Assembly: GCF_003477885.1 (NCBI RefSeq)
Contig: NZ_QUEE01000004.1
Coordinates: 248,001-312,000, forward strand
Reading direction: 5' to 3'
DNA length: 64,000 nt
From: Lachnotalea sp. AF33-28
GTDB taxonomy: Bacteria; Bacillota; Clostridia; Lachnospirales; Lachnospiraceae
Below the pieces are notes generated by a model that was given only the letters and a program-made list of their open reading frames with translations, did no database searches and was not told where the DNA came from. The position numbers and the translations under genes were made by a program. Positions 34,973 to 42,843 of this stretch are shown here, piece by piece (position 1 is the first letter of the stretch; the number at the start of each line of letters is the position of its first letter).

Positions 34973-37900
34973 ATGGATCAAATACTTCGACCAGATTTAT
35001 ATCTTGAAAAGAACGCCAGCCAGCAGCCTGCCATTGATTTGCTGCGCGCCATGGGCTATATCTACATATCTCCGGAGGACTGCGCCATGCAGCGTGGCAG
35101 CAGCTACCATGTGCTACTCCGAGATATTCTGCGTGGCCAGTTGCGTCGACTCAACCGCTACATCTACGCTGGCGCAGAAAACGAGTTTTCTGCCGCAAAT
35201 ATTGAACGTGCCATGGAGGATCTGGACGAACCTCTGACAGATGGACTTGTTCGTACCAGTGAGAAGATTTATGACGCACTGCTGCTGGGTAAAAGCTATC
35301 CAGAAACTGTGGGTGACGGGAAAATGCTCAGTTTTAACCTTAGGTACATTGACTGGGAACACCCCGAAAACAATCTTTATCATGTGACGGGGGAATATGT
35401 CGTTGAAGGTCAGGACAAGCAGCATAATGCTCGCCCTGATATTGTGCTGTTTATCAATGGTATTCCCTTTGCGGTGATCGAATGCAAAGTGCCGCAGATT
35501 TCCGTCGATCAGGCGGTAGAACAGACCGTGCGTAATCAGCAGGCGGACTATATCCCTCAGCTCTTCAAGTACGCTCAGATCGTTATGGCCACCAACAAGA
35601 ATGCTGTCAAATACGCCACAGCCGGAACTCCGAAAAAGTTCTGGAATGTCTGGAAAGAGCAAAACGAAGCATTTATGAGTCGCCAGCTTGTGTGGCTGCT
35701 TGATGACCGTATGCCCACAGAACAAGATAAAAACATTATTTCACTGTTTAGCAAAGAACGTGTCATGGAGATTATGCGGTATTTCATTCTCTATGACGCC
35801 AATGTCAAAAAAATCTGCCGCTATCAGCAGTATTTTGCAATTAAGGAGATTGTAAAAACCATTGGTGAAATCGACGAGCGTGGCAATCGTCAGAGCGGTG
35901 TTATATGGCATACGCAAGGCAGCGGCAAGAGTTTGACCATGGTCATGCTGGCAAAGTATATCCTCATGGAGCTAACAGACTGCCATCCCAGAGTTGTAAT
36001 CGTCACTGACCGTAAGGAACTGGACGGGCAAATTGCAGCTACATTTGCGCACACACGGTTGAACCCTGCCCGTGCTACCAGTGGACGGCATCTTGTTGAA
36101 CTTGTAAACAGCGGCAAAGCGGATGTGATTACGAGCATCATTAACAAGTTCAATACCGCTGAGCGTATGGCGACTAAAAACGAGTCCAGAGATGTCTTTA
36201 TTCTGGTGGACGAGAGCCACCGTTCAAATTACGGCCTTATGGCAACTAAAATGCGCAGCGTATTTCCGAACGCTTGCTATATTGGCTTTACCGGAACGCC
36301 TTTGATGAAGAAAGAAAAGAACACCATGTCCACGTTTGGTAAGCTGATCCATAAGTACACGATAAAAGACGGTGTGGACGACGGAGCTATTGTTCCACTT
36401 ATCTACGAGGGGCGTTTTGTGGATCAGAATGTTGATGAGGAAAACATTGACCTTTGGTTTGAGCAGACCACTAAGCGGCTGACAGATGCGCAGAAGGAAG
36501 ACCTGGCAAAAAAATGGAGCAGTATCCGCCGCCTGACATCCACCGATGCACGGATTAAGCGTATTGCCCTTGATATTAACACTCATTTCATTGAGGGCTA
36601 TAAAAATACCGGATTTAAGGCTATGCTTGCCACGAACTATAAAAGAGATGCGGTTCGCTATCTTGAATGCTTTGAGCAGTTTGGTGACCTGACGTGTGCT
36701 GTGGTTATCTCACCGCCGGATATGCGCGAGAGTGTTGATGACATGGATGAGGGCACTGACGATAAGGTCGTGGCGTACTGGAACAAAATGATGCGTCAGT
36801 ACGGCGATGCAGACCGTTATGAAGAGGCTATAAAAAACAAGTTCTGCGATGGCGAAATCGACATTCTCATCGTTTGCAGCAAGCTCCTCACGGGATTTGA
36901 CGCACCCATTTGCCAAGTGCTATACATTGACAAAGAACTGAAAGAGCATGGTCTTTTGCAGGCCATCGCCCGCACTAATCGGCTTCACGAAGGTAAGGAC
37001 TATGGCCTGATCGTTGATTATCGTGGACTGATTGAAAAGCTGGATACTGCGATGGATATGTACAGTGGCGCTGGCCTTGAGAACTTCGACAGCGGAGACT
37101 TGAAGGGTGCGGTTGTGGATGTTATGTCATCGGTCGGAACCTTGCGTGATTCGTATACCCGACTGGTCGAACTGTTTGTCGCTGTTCGAAATAAAGCGGA
37201 CGCAGAGGAAGTGGAAGTTTTTCTTGCGGATAATAAGATTCGCGAGGACTTCTATAATCTTTTGTGCGCCTTTGGAAAGGCTCTCAATCTGGTGTTGAAT
37301 TCTGAGCAAGCTTATGCTGCTGTTCCGAAGGACGAACTGAAAAAATATCAAAGTACGTTTATCTTTTTTGCAAAGGTGCGACGCAGCGTAAAGATCCGTT
37401 ATTGCGATGCCATAGACAACAGCGAGTATGAACCACTGATGCAAAATCTTTTAGATACCCACTTATCTGTAGCCGGTGTCCGCCAGATTACAAGCCCAAT
37501 CAACATTCTAAATAAAGATGATTTTGAAAAGGAACTGGACGAGCTTGGATCACTTCGTGCGAAAGCCGATGCAATCACAAGCCGCATGACAAAGAGCATC
37601 AGCGAGAAGTATGATGAAAATCCCGCCTACTATGGCAGCTTTTCCAAGAGAATAAAGGATGCATTGGATCAGTATAAAGAACAAGTGATTACAGAGGCTG
37701 AGTATCTGGCCAAGATGCGTACCATTATGGAAGATTATCACGCTGGACGCAGTTCTATAAGTTACCCGGAATCCATTAAGAATAATGTTCATGCGCAGGC
37801 ATTTTACGGTGTGCTTTCTGCCATTCTTGATGATGATAAGTCTGTAAGTGTTGAGCCGGATTTTGTCGCAGAAATAGCTGAGGAAATTACGAAGATCATC

Positions 37901-38074
37901 GCAAAGCATAGCCAGGTGGACTGGACAAACAACAAGACCATTCATGATCGCATCTCACAGGATATTGATGACCTGTTTTATGAGTACGAGAAAACGCGCG
38001 GAATGAAGCTCTCATTTGATGTGGTCGACAAGATCATAGAGAATGTCAAAACCGTTGCTCTGCGGAGGTTTTGA
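34973..38074 (+). CDS. hsdR: Type I restriction endonuclease subunit HsdR
   Basis: 1033 residues from ATG 34973. The PD-(D/E)XK nuclease is NARPDIVLF...FAVIECK (about residues 135-165). The translocase motor has Walker A TQGSGKS and the DExH-type box VDESHRS. The helicase C-terminal motif is QAIARTNRLHEGK. It cuts unmodified DNA after translocation, with HsdM and HsdS. The gene is full length and intact, so the system may be functional. Confidence 0.95.
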   Translation: MDQILRPDLYLEKNASQQPAIDLLRAMGYIYISPEDCAMQRGSSYHVLLRDILRGQLRRLNRYIYAGAENEFSAANIERAMEDLDEPLTDGLVRTSEKIYDALLLGKSYPETVGDGKMLSFNLRYIDWEHPENNLYHVTGEYVVEGQDKQHNARPDIVLFINGIPFAVIECKVPQISVDQAVEQTVRNQQADYIPQLFKYAQIVMATNKNAVKYATAGTPKKFWNVWKEQNEAFMSRQLVWLLDDRMPTEQDKNIISLFSKERVMEIMRYFILYDANVKKICRYQQYFAIKEIVKTIGEIDERGNRQSGVIWHTQGSGKSLTMVMLAKYILMELTDCHPRVVIVTDRKELDGQIAATFAHTRLNPARATSGRHLVELVNSGKADVITSIINKFNTAERMATKNESRDVFILVDESHRSNYGLMATKMRSVFPNACYIGFTGTPLMKKEKNTMSTFGKLIHKYTIKDGVDDGAIVPLIYEGRFVDQNVDEENIDLWFEQTTKRLTDAQKEDLAKKWSSIRRLTSTDARIKRIALDINTHFIEGYKNTGFKAMLATNYKRDAVRYLECFEQFGDLTCAVVISPPDMRESVDDMDEGTDDKVVAYWNKMMRQYGDADRYEEAIKNKFCDGEIDILIVCSKLLTGFDAPICQVLYIDKELKEHGLLQAIARTNRLHEGKDYGLIVDYRGLIEKLDTAMDMYSGAGLENFDSGDLKGAVVDVMSSVGTLRDSYTRLVELFVAVRNKADAEEVEVFLADNKIREDFYNLLCAFGKALNLVLNSEQAYAAVPKDELKKYQSTFIFFAKVRRSVKIRYCDAIDNSEYEPLMQNLLDTHLSVAGVRQITSPINILNKDDFEKELDELGSLRAKADAITSRMTKSISEKYDENPAYYGSFSKRIKDALDQYKEQVITEAEYLAKMRTIMEDYHAGRSSISYPESIKNNVHAQAFYGVLSAILDDDKSVSVEPDFVAEIAEEITKIIAKHSQVDWTNNKTIHDRISQDIDDLFYEYEKTRGMKLSFDVVDKIIENVKTVALRRF

Positions 38075-38076
38075 GG

Positions 38077-38811
38077 ATGACATCAATTTCAATCCCACGC
38101 AAAGTCATGTTCGATGAAAAAGAGATCGTCTATCATTTGGAGCAAAAGCCAGTCAAAAATTTGAATCTTCGAATTAGAAAAGACGGCAGCGTCTATGTAT
38201 CAGCAAATGATAGTGTTCCAGTTGATAAAGTGGACGAATTTGTGGTCAGCAAGGGAGCCTATATTCTATCCGCTTTGCAACGATTTCAGGAACTGGCTCA
38301 ATATCGTCCACAAGCAAAACAGTATATCAGTGGAGAGACATTTTGCATTTTAGGCCGAGGGCTGCGGCTGAAGGTTGTAGAAGGCCCAAAAAATGCAATC
38401 CATTCAGACGGTGTATACATTTTTCTTCAGGTAAAAGACACCACAGACGTAAAAAATAAAGAGCGCATTGTGGTGCGATTTTTAGATCAACAATGCAAAG
38501 ATCAGTTTGGTGAGATTATGGCGGAAATTTATCCGCTGTTTCAGAAATACGGTGTAGCCCAGCCGACACTGCGCATTCGTGATATGGATACGCGATGGGG
38601 TTCATGCCTATCGAAAAAAGGAATAATCACATTAAATAAACGGTTGCTGGAAGCTCCCCGAAGCTGTATTGAGTATGTGGTGATGCATGAATTTTGTCAC
38701 TTTATTCACCCGAACCATTCCAAGCAGTTTTACGGTTTTCTTGCTATGCTGATGCCTGATTGGAAGGAACGTAAGGTGGTACTTGATAAGTGTGCAGAAT
38801 TTTGGCTGTAA
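38077..38811 (+). CDS. YgjP-like (DUF45/PF01863) zinc metallopeptidase
   Basis: 244 residues from ATG 38077 (GCGGAGG upstream). The zinc motif is MHEFCHFIHPNHSKQF, an HEXXH helix followed by a third ligand. DTRWGSCLSKKGIITLN is the family-specific loop. These proteins often accompany type I hsdR genes, role unknown. It starts three bases after hsdR and is the last gene of the island. Confidence 0.85.
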   Translation: MTSISIPRKVMFDEKEIVYHLEQKPVKNLNLRIRKDGSVYVSANDSVPVDKVDEFVVSKGAYILSALQRFQELAQYRPQAKQYISGETFCILGRGLRLKVVEGPKNAIHSDGVYIFLQVKDTTDVKNKERIVVRFLDQQCKDQFGEIMAEIYPLFQKYGVAQPTLRIRDMDTRWGSCLSKKGIITLNKRLLEAPRSCIEYVVMHEFCHFIHPNHSKQFYGFLAMLMPDWKERKVVLDKCAEFWL

Positions 38812-38952
38812 ATTATTAACTGTTATAATTTCGTGGCAACACCATGGCAACAAAAAATCAGATAGCCCAAACTATTAGGATAATGAAAACAATGTAAATA
38901 CTTTGAGCTAAAACCCATAAGCAAAACTGTTTAGCACACGCTGAACAGGAGC

Positions 38953-38964
38953 GAGTGGGAATAA
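38953..38964 (+). repeat. attR of the guaA island (GAGTGGGAATAA)
   Basis: An exact copy of the guaA 3' end. Read in phase it encodes Glu-Trp-Glu-stop, i.e. the displaced end of guaA. It marks the right edge of a 13.4-kb island. The rest of 38812-39050 contains no gene. Confidence 0.8.
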
Positions 38965-39050
38965 GTGACCTGCTTTTTCGGTCAAAAAGAAGCGTCGGTT
39001 GAACTGTTACCGTTAATTTCCACTGCCGCAAAAGCAAAGGAGACTTTTGT

Positions 39051-39938
39051 ATGAAGATCACAATAAGAAATTACAGACCGTTGGCTGATTTTGAACCAAT
39101 CAGACAGTTTCTGATTGCCAATCACCGTTTCCATAATGCAGACGGAAACTTTTATCCCTCAGAGTGGGAGTATATGCACACCCATAGTCTTGCTCCATGG
39201 ACGGTGTTTCCACGGATTGGTATTTGGGAAAATGAGGGCGAAATTGTCGCTGTCGCCAATATGGAGTGGTATCTCGGTGAATTTATGCTGCAAATCAATC
39301 CGAACTATAATTTTCTTAAGCCGGAGATTTTGAGTTATGCGGAGGAAAACTTATCGAAAATAAATGAGGACGGTACAAGAACCTTAAGGCTTAGCAGACT
39401 GCACGATACCGATACGGAGATGAAGGCGCTGCTGTTGGAGAGAGGGTATCATCTTGTTGGCAGCGAGTGGAATGGCTTCTTCGATCTTTCAAACGAGATT
39501 CCTGTATGTGCGCTTCCTGAAGGCTTTACGATCGTAAGCCTTCAGGAAGAAAATGATCTTGAAAAGATCAACCGCGTCATGTGGCGGGGATTTGACCATC
39601 CCGGCGAGCCGCAATGCGATATTGATACCCGGCGGGTGATGCAGTCAGGTCCGCATTTCCGCCCGGAGCTGAACCTGGTTGTCAAAGCCCCTAACGGTGA
39701 TTACGCTGTCTATTGCGGTATGTGGTATGAACCGGAATGCAGGGAGGCATATCTTGAACCCCTATGCACGGATCCCAGCTACCGGAGGCTAGGTCTGGCA
39801 AAAGCCGCCCTATACGAAGCTATGCGCCGGACTCAAAGCATGGGAGCACTTTCCTGTATTGCAGGAGGTCAGCCTTTTTATGAAAAGGTTGGTTTCGTAC
39901 AGGAATTTGTAAAACAGGATTGGGAGAAAACGTGGTAA
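39051..39938 (+). CDS. GNAT-family N-acetyltransferase (two-domain)
   Basis: 295 residues. The N-terminal half is a degenerate GNAT-like domain. The C-terminal half carries the acetyl-CoA-binding loop (LEPLCTDPSYRRLGLAKAAL, Q/RxxGxG/A type) and the ending FYEKVGF. It is the first gene beyond attR. The substrate is unknown. AAAGGAGAC precedes the start. Confidence 0.82.
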   Translation: MKITIRNYRPLADFEPIRQFLIANHRFHNADGNFYPSEWEYMHTHSLAPWTVFPRIGIWENEGEIVAVANMEWYLGEFMLQINPNYNFLKPEILSYAEENLSKINEDGTRTLRLSRLHDTDTEMKALLLERGYHLVGSEWNGFFDLSNEIPVCALPEGFTIVSLQEENDLEKINRVMWRGFDHPGEPQCDIDTRRVMQSGPHFRPELNLVVKAPNGDYAVYCGMWYEPECREAYLEPLCTDPSYRRLGLAKAALYEAMRRTQSMGALSCIAGGQPFYEKVGFVQEFVKQDWEKTW

Positions 39939-40009
39939 AGAGGATGCCGGAACATTCAGAAAACAAGACTGGCCGGTCTGGCAGGAGTGTGTGGGAAACA
40001 TGAAAGAAA

Positions 40010-40054
40010 CCGAAAAGCCCTTAACTGTGGATAACGCAGTTAAGGGCTTTTCGG
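40010..40054. terminator. Bidirectional terminator-like hairpin
   Basis: An 18-bp perfect stem (40010-40027 with 40037-40054) and a 9-base loop, with A/T runs in the arms. It lies between the GNAT gene and the convergent membrane protein gene. Confidence 0.75.
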
Positions 40055-40127
40055 CGGTGCACCGGTTGGTCATCCTTGTCCCTGCGGATGGCGGACATGG
40101 TAAATGCCTGCACAGATCTGTCGGCAT

Positions 40128-40559
40128 CTACAATTCTTTTTCCAACCTAAAACGGTAAAAAACACCGTAACCTATTACAAACAAATACGCACAAATCAAG
40201 AGAAGTATAGCCCTTAATTCCACATTCATCAGTGCAAAAGAACACATTATGGCACCGAAGACAAATACCATCATATCATATGCACGAGCTTTTGACTGAT
40301 TTGCAATGCTTACATTTCGTTCGTCTTTTTCTTCAATTTCTTTCTGCTTTTTAAGTTCCGGATGTTTTTTAAATGCCCTTTCACCAAGGATATTTCCCAT
40401 ACCTCCGCCAAAGATACCGCAGCCAATTCCTACACAAAGATAGGGCAGAGTAAGCATAACACCTTGCGGATTATCAATCACTTTTAACGAAATCAGTCCA
40501 ATAATTAATAATATTAAACCGGCAATAGCAGAAAAATAATTCGCTGCATTTTTTTTCAA
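40128..40559 (-). CDS. Small four-span membrane protein paired with an XRE regulator
   Basis: 143 residues. Two hydrophobic segments lie near the N-terminus, then a charged stretch with KDERNVSIANQSKARAYD, then two more hydrophobic segments. This plan (two spans, a DER(N/R)-containing amphipathic loop, two spans) is shared with the proteins at 41523 and 45755. It follows the regulator gene by three bases. The function is unknown. The charged loop may be a sensor domain. Confidence 0.7.
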   Translation of the reverse strand: MKKNAANYFSAIAGLILLIIGLISLKVIDNPQGVMLTLPYLCVGIGCGIFGGGMGNILGERAFKKHPELKKQKEIEEKDERNVSIANQSKARAYDMMVFVFGAIMCSFALMNVELRAILLLICAYLFVIGYGVFYRFRLEKEL

Positions 40560-40562
40560 TGT

Positions 40563-40763
40563 TCATTCCTCCTCATAAATAAAAATATCCTCAATACTCA
40601 GTTCAAAATATTTCGCTATTTTGAACGCTAATGTAATGGAAGGATTATACCTTCCGTTTTCCAGTGATCCTATGGTTTGTCTGGATACTTCTAAAACAGC
40701 CGCCAGTTCTTCCTGGCTGATCCCCTTGCTTTTTCGCAGTTCATCCAATCGGTTTTTCACCAT
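40563..40763 (-). CDS. XRE-family regulator (66 aa)
   Basis: A minimal Cro/C1 helix-turn-helix: KGISQEELAAVLEVSRQTIGSLENGRYNPS. The short stand-alone type usually represses its own operon. The near-perfect operator at 40785-40806 overlaps its promoter. Confidence 0.9.
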   Translation of the reverse strand: MVKNRLDELRKSKGISQEELAAVLEVSRQTIGSLENGRYNPSITLAFKIAKYFELSIEDIFIYEEE

Positions 40764-40784
40764 TTCACCTCCTCGCTAGACTGC

Positions 40785-40806
40785 GATGGAAAGTCAACTT
40801 TCCATC
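40785..40806 (-). promoter_or_regulatory. Operator of the minus-strand XRE gene
   Basis: GATGGAAAGT-CA-ACTTTCCATC, a 10-bp perfect inverted repeat just after the -10 box. A half-site ACTTTCCAT recurs at 40842-40850 near the -35 box. Confidence 0.7.
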
Positions 40807-40808
40807 AT

Positions 40809-40837
40809 AGTATAACACAGCGTTTTCGAAATGTAAA
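40809..40837 (-). promoter_or_regulatory. Promoter of the minus-strand XRE operon
   Basis: On the minus strand TTTACA (40837-40832), a 17-bp spacer, then TATACT (40814-40809). Confidence 0.7.
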
Positions 40838-40907
40838 GCAAACTTTCCATTTGTGAAAAGCTATTTTTGTTACGAATCGTAACATATCATTTCGTCTATC
40901 CAAATAC

Positions 40908-40935
40908 TTGACATCCGGTCGGATCCGCGTATAAT
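40908..40935 (+). promoter_or_regulatory. Strong promoter upstream of repeat copy C and the plus-strand XRE gene
   Basis: TTGACA at 40908-40913, a 16-bp spacer, TATAAT at 40930-40935. The first gene is 370 bp downstream, beyond the inserted repeat copy C. Confidence 0.8.
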
Positions 40936-40966
40936 ATGAAGTATACTTCATGTGAAGTGAGCTTCA
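40936..40966 (+). promoter_or_regulatory. Tandem palindromic operators
   Basis: TGAAGTATACTTCA (40937-40950) and TGAAGTGAGCTTCA (40953-40966) lie at the expected transcription start. The first is a perfect palindrome and the second shares its half-site ends. They are likely bound by the XRE protein of the operon (41306). Confidence 0.65.
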
Positions 40967-41010
40967 TACAAGGCATACATCATATTCATGCGCAGATCAC
41001 GACGGATTTT

Positions 41011-41246
41011 GTTACTGTTCACGTCGTTCACGTCTGCCGATAAAGCAGCGTATGACAGGCCAGAGTATGGTCCTCATAGGGATCCCGCAAAACCCGCACA
41101 AGGAAGCGCACTGATGTGCGCGCAGGTCATCAACCTGGCGGTTGGTGACGATCTGCGCGCTTCACGGAGCGAGAGCGCGTCCCAATGAGGACCATACTCT
41201 GGCCTGTCATACGCGGTAGGTTTACGACAGCCGTGCAGACAGTAAC
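41011..41246 (+). mobile_element. Palindromic MITE-like element, copy C (236 bp)
   Basis: Left end GTTACTGTTCAC, degenerate right end GTGCAGACAGTAAC. Inner arms 41051-41073 and 41189-41211 are perfectly complementary over 23 bp. Flanks share only CGGAT, so any target duplication has decayed. The centre carries the double-hairpin motif also found before padR. The element separates a promoter from its gene. Confidence 0.8.
41106..41149 (+). other. Double-hairpin motif inside repeat copy C
   Basis: GCGCAC-TGAT-GTGCGC, a GCAG spacer, GTCATCAACC-TGGC-GGTTGGTGAC. Compared with 22443-22485, one pair in each stem is changed on both strands. Confidence 0.65.
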
Positions 41247-41305
41247 CGGATGAATTCTGCATGATCTAAAAGCAAAGAGACACAGTGAACAAAAGGAGCG
41301 GAGCC

Positions 41306-41539
41306 ATGAAAAACAGGGTGAAAGAACTGCGCATGGCCGCAGGCATGACACAGCAGCAGCTGGCGGATCTGGTACGCGTATCCTCCCGGACCATCATCTC
41401 ATTGGAACGGGAACAGTATAATCCGTCCCTTCTGCTTGCTTACCGCATTGCGGAGATTTTCGGGACATCGGTGGAAGAACTGTACTGTCTTAAGGAAAAT
41501 AAAGAAAAGGAGGATGAGAAATATGAAGGGCTATGCTGA
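41306..41539 (+). CDS. XRE-family regulator (77 aa)
   Basis: From ATG 41306 (AGGAGCGG upstream; an in-frame GTG at 41285 lacks a site). Helix-turn-helix AAGMTQQQLADLVRVSSRTIISLEREQYNPS. It overlaps the start of the membrane protein gene. It probably represses via the tandem operators at 40937-40966. Confidence 0.88.
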   Translation: MKNRVKELRMAAGMTQQQLADLVRVSSRTIISLEREQYNPSLLLAYRIAEIFGTSVEELYCLKENKEKEDEKYEGLC

Positions 41540-41972
41540 CAGAATTAAAAAAAGAATCGGGTTTCTTTGGGCGGCTTTTGCGGCAATGCTGGTTTATATG
41601 GTGGTGATAGGAGAACTGGGATTGGGAGACAGCAGATATCAGACGCATCTGGCGGAGGCGATCAGCAGGATCATCTTTTTCGGCGGCATGATCTGGATTC
41701 TGTATAAGATCCGCTGCAATCATAAACTTCTGAAAAACAGCCTTGCCCTGAAGCAGGAGGCTGTCAGGGAAATGGATGAGCGCAGGCAGTGGGTCTACGA
41801 CAAGAGCGGCGGCATCGTGTTTGACATCATCCTCTATATCCTGCTCATCTTTACCTGTACGGCGGCGCTGTCCAATATGGACGCCTTTGGGCTGTCCTTA
41901 TCGATCCTTGGCCTTTCCATACTGGTGAAGCTATGCGTTTATATCTATTATGACCGGTTTTACGGCGGCTGA
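41523..41972 (+). CDS. Small four-span membrane protein (XRE-linked family)
   Basis: 149 residues from ATG 41523 (AAAGGAGG upstream). Two N-terminal spans are followed by a charged loop with EMDERRQWVYDKSGGI and two C-terminal spans starting ILYILLIFTCTAALS. It is clearly homologous to the protein at 45755 (shared YDKSGGI and LLIFTCTAA). Function unknown. Confidence 0.75.
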   Translation: MKGYADRIKKRIGFLWAAFAAMLVYMVVIGELGLGDSRYQTHLAEAISRIIFFGGMIWILYKIRCNHKLLKNSLALKQEAVREMDERRQWVYDKSGGIVFDIILYILLIFTCTAALSNMDAFGLSLSILGLSILVKLCVYIYYDRFYGG

Positions 41973-41986
41973 CCGCCAGGCCGCCG

Positions 41987-42613
41987 TTATCCGCGCAGCA
42001 GGATCAATATCTGCCCGACAGGATAAAACCACCATACCGCCGACTGAAGCCGCGGCGAGGTAATACCCAGGAGCCTGTGGATGCCGATGAGAAGATCCGA
42101 TATAAAAAATGACAGCGCTCCAACTGCGGCGATCCAGGCAGTCCCGCCGGCGGAATATGCGAAAGAGGAGATGGTTTCGCAGTTAGCTCCGATCACAGCC
42201 ATATAGACTATGGCCAGAAGATACATCTTTTTATCCGCACTGCCCTTTTTAAACGCCGCGGCGCCGACCGTTAAGCCTGTTGTGAGCACGAGCGCTGCGG
42301 CGGCAAAAAATCCCGGATTGAAATATGGAAAGCCGCTGCCCAGTATCACATTTAAAAACGCACAGAAATATAGAAAATGTGCGAGCATGAAAAGAGCTGC
42401 GCCCACATAAAAATACCGTACCGGCATCCGATCGCCGATCTTTTTAAAATTCATCAGCACAATATCCCCCATGGTCGAAAACGCCATGGCCGCAAGGCAG
42501 AGCATACGGTCACCGGTGGGAAAAATGAGCGCCATCACAAGTGCGAACAGCGATAAAAGCATTGAGAGCACAAACGATCCTGGCAGACCAAACCATTCGA
42601 AGTATTTCTGCAT
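41987..42613 (-). CDS. YhhN/TMEM86-family membrane protein
   Basis: 208 residues from the ATG at 42613 (GGAGGGGAG upstream). The frame runs to 42679 without a site. About eight hydrophobic segments, with FSTMGDIVLM, YFYVGAALFMLAHFLYFCAF and LSFFISDLLI, the Asp-containing motifs of the lysoplasmalogenase-like family. Activity in bacteria is uncertain. It converges on the previous gene. Confidence 0.8.
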   Translation of the reverse strand: MQKYFEWFGLPGSFVLSMLLSLFALVMALIFPTGDRMLCLAAMAFSTMGDIVLMNFKKIGDRMPVRYFYVGAALFMLAHFLYFCAFLNVILGSGFPYFNPGFFAAAALVLTTGLTVGAAAFKKGSADKKMYLLAIVYMAVIGANCETISSFAYSAGGTAWIAAVGALSFFISDLLIGIHRLLGITSPRLQSAVWWFYPVGQILILLRG

Positions 42614-42711
42614 ATCTTTTTCTCCCCTCCTGTTTGTTCCTATTATGCGACTTTCCTCCCTACCTGTCAACCGGTACAATCCAATTGATAAAATAAATTT
42701 ACAAATATATA

Positions 42712-42740
42712 TTGCCGAATGTGCAATTATGGACTATAAT
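42712..42740 (+). promoter_or_regulatory. Promoter of the phosphodiesterase gene
   Basis: TTGCCG at 42712-42717, a 17-bp spacer, TATAAT at 42735-42740. Confidence 0.65.
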
Positions 42741-42843
42741 GACGACGAATATGCGGTCACAAGGTGTACATGGCCATGATAAGAGCGCTGGTGAGGACCG
42801 GCCGCATGGATGGATATCAAAATGTCAGGGGGATAGGAAAGGA

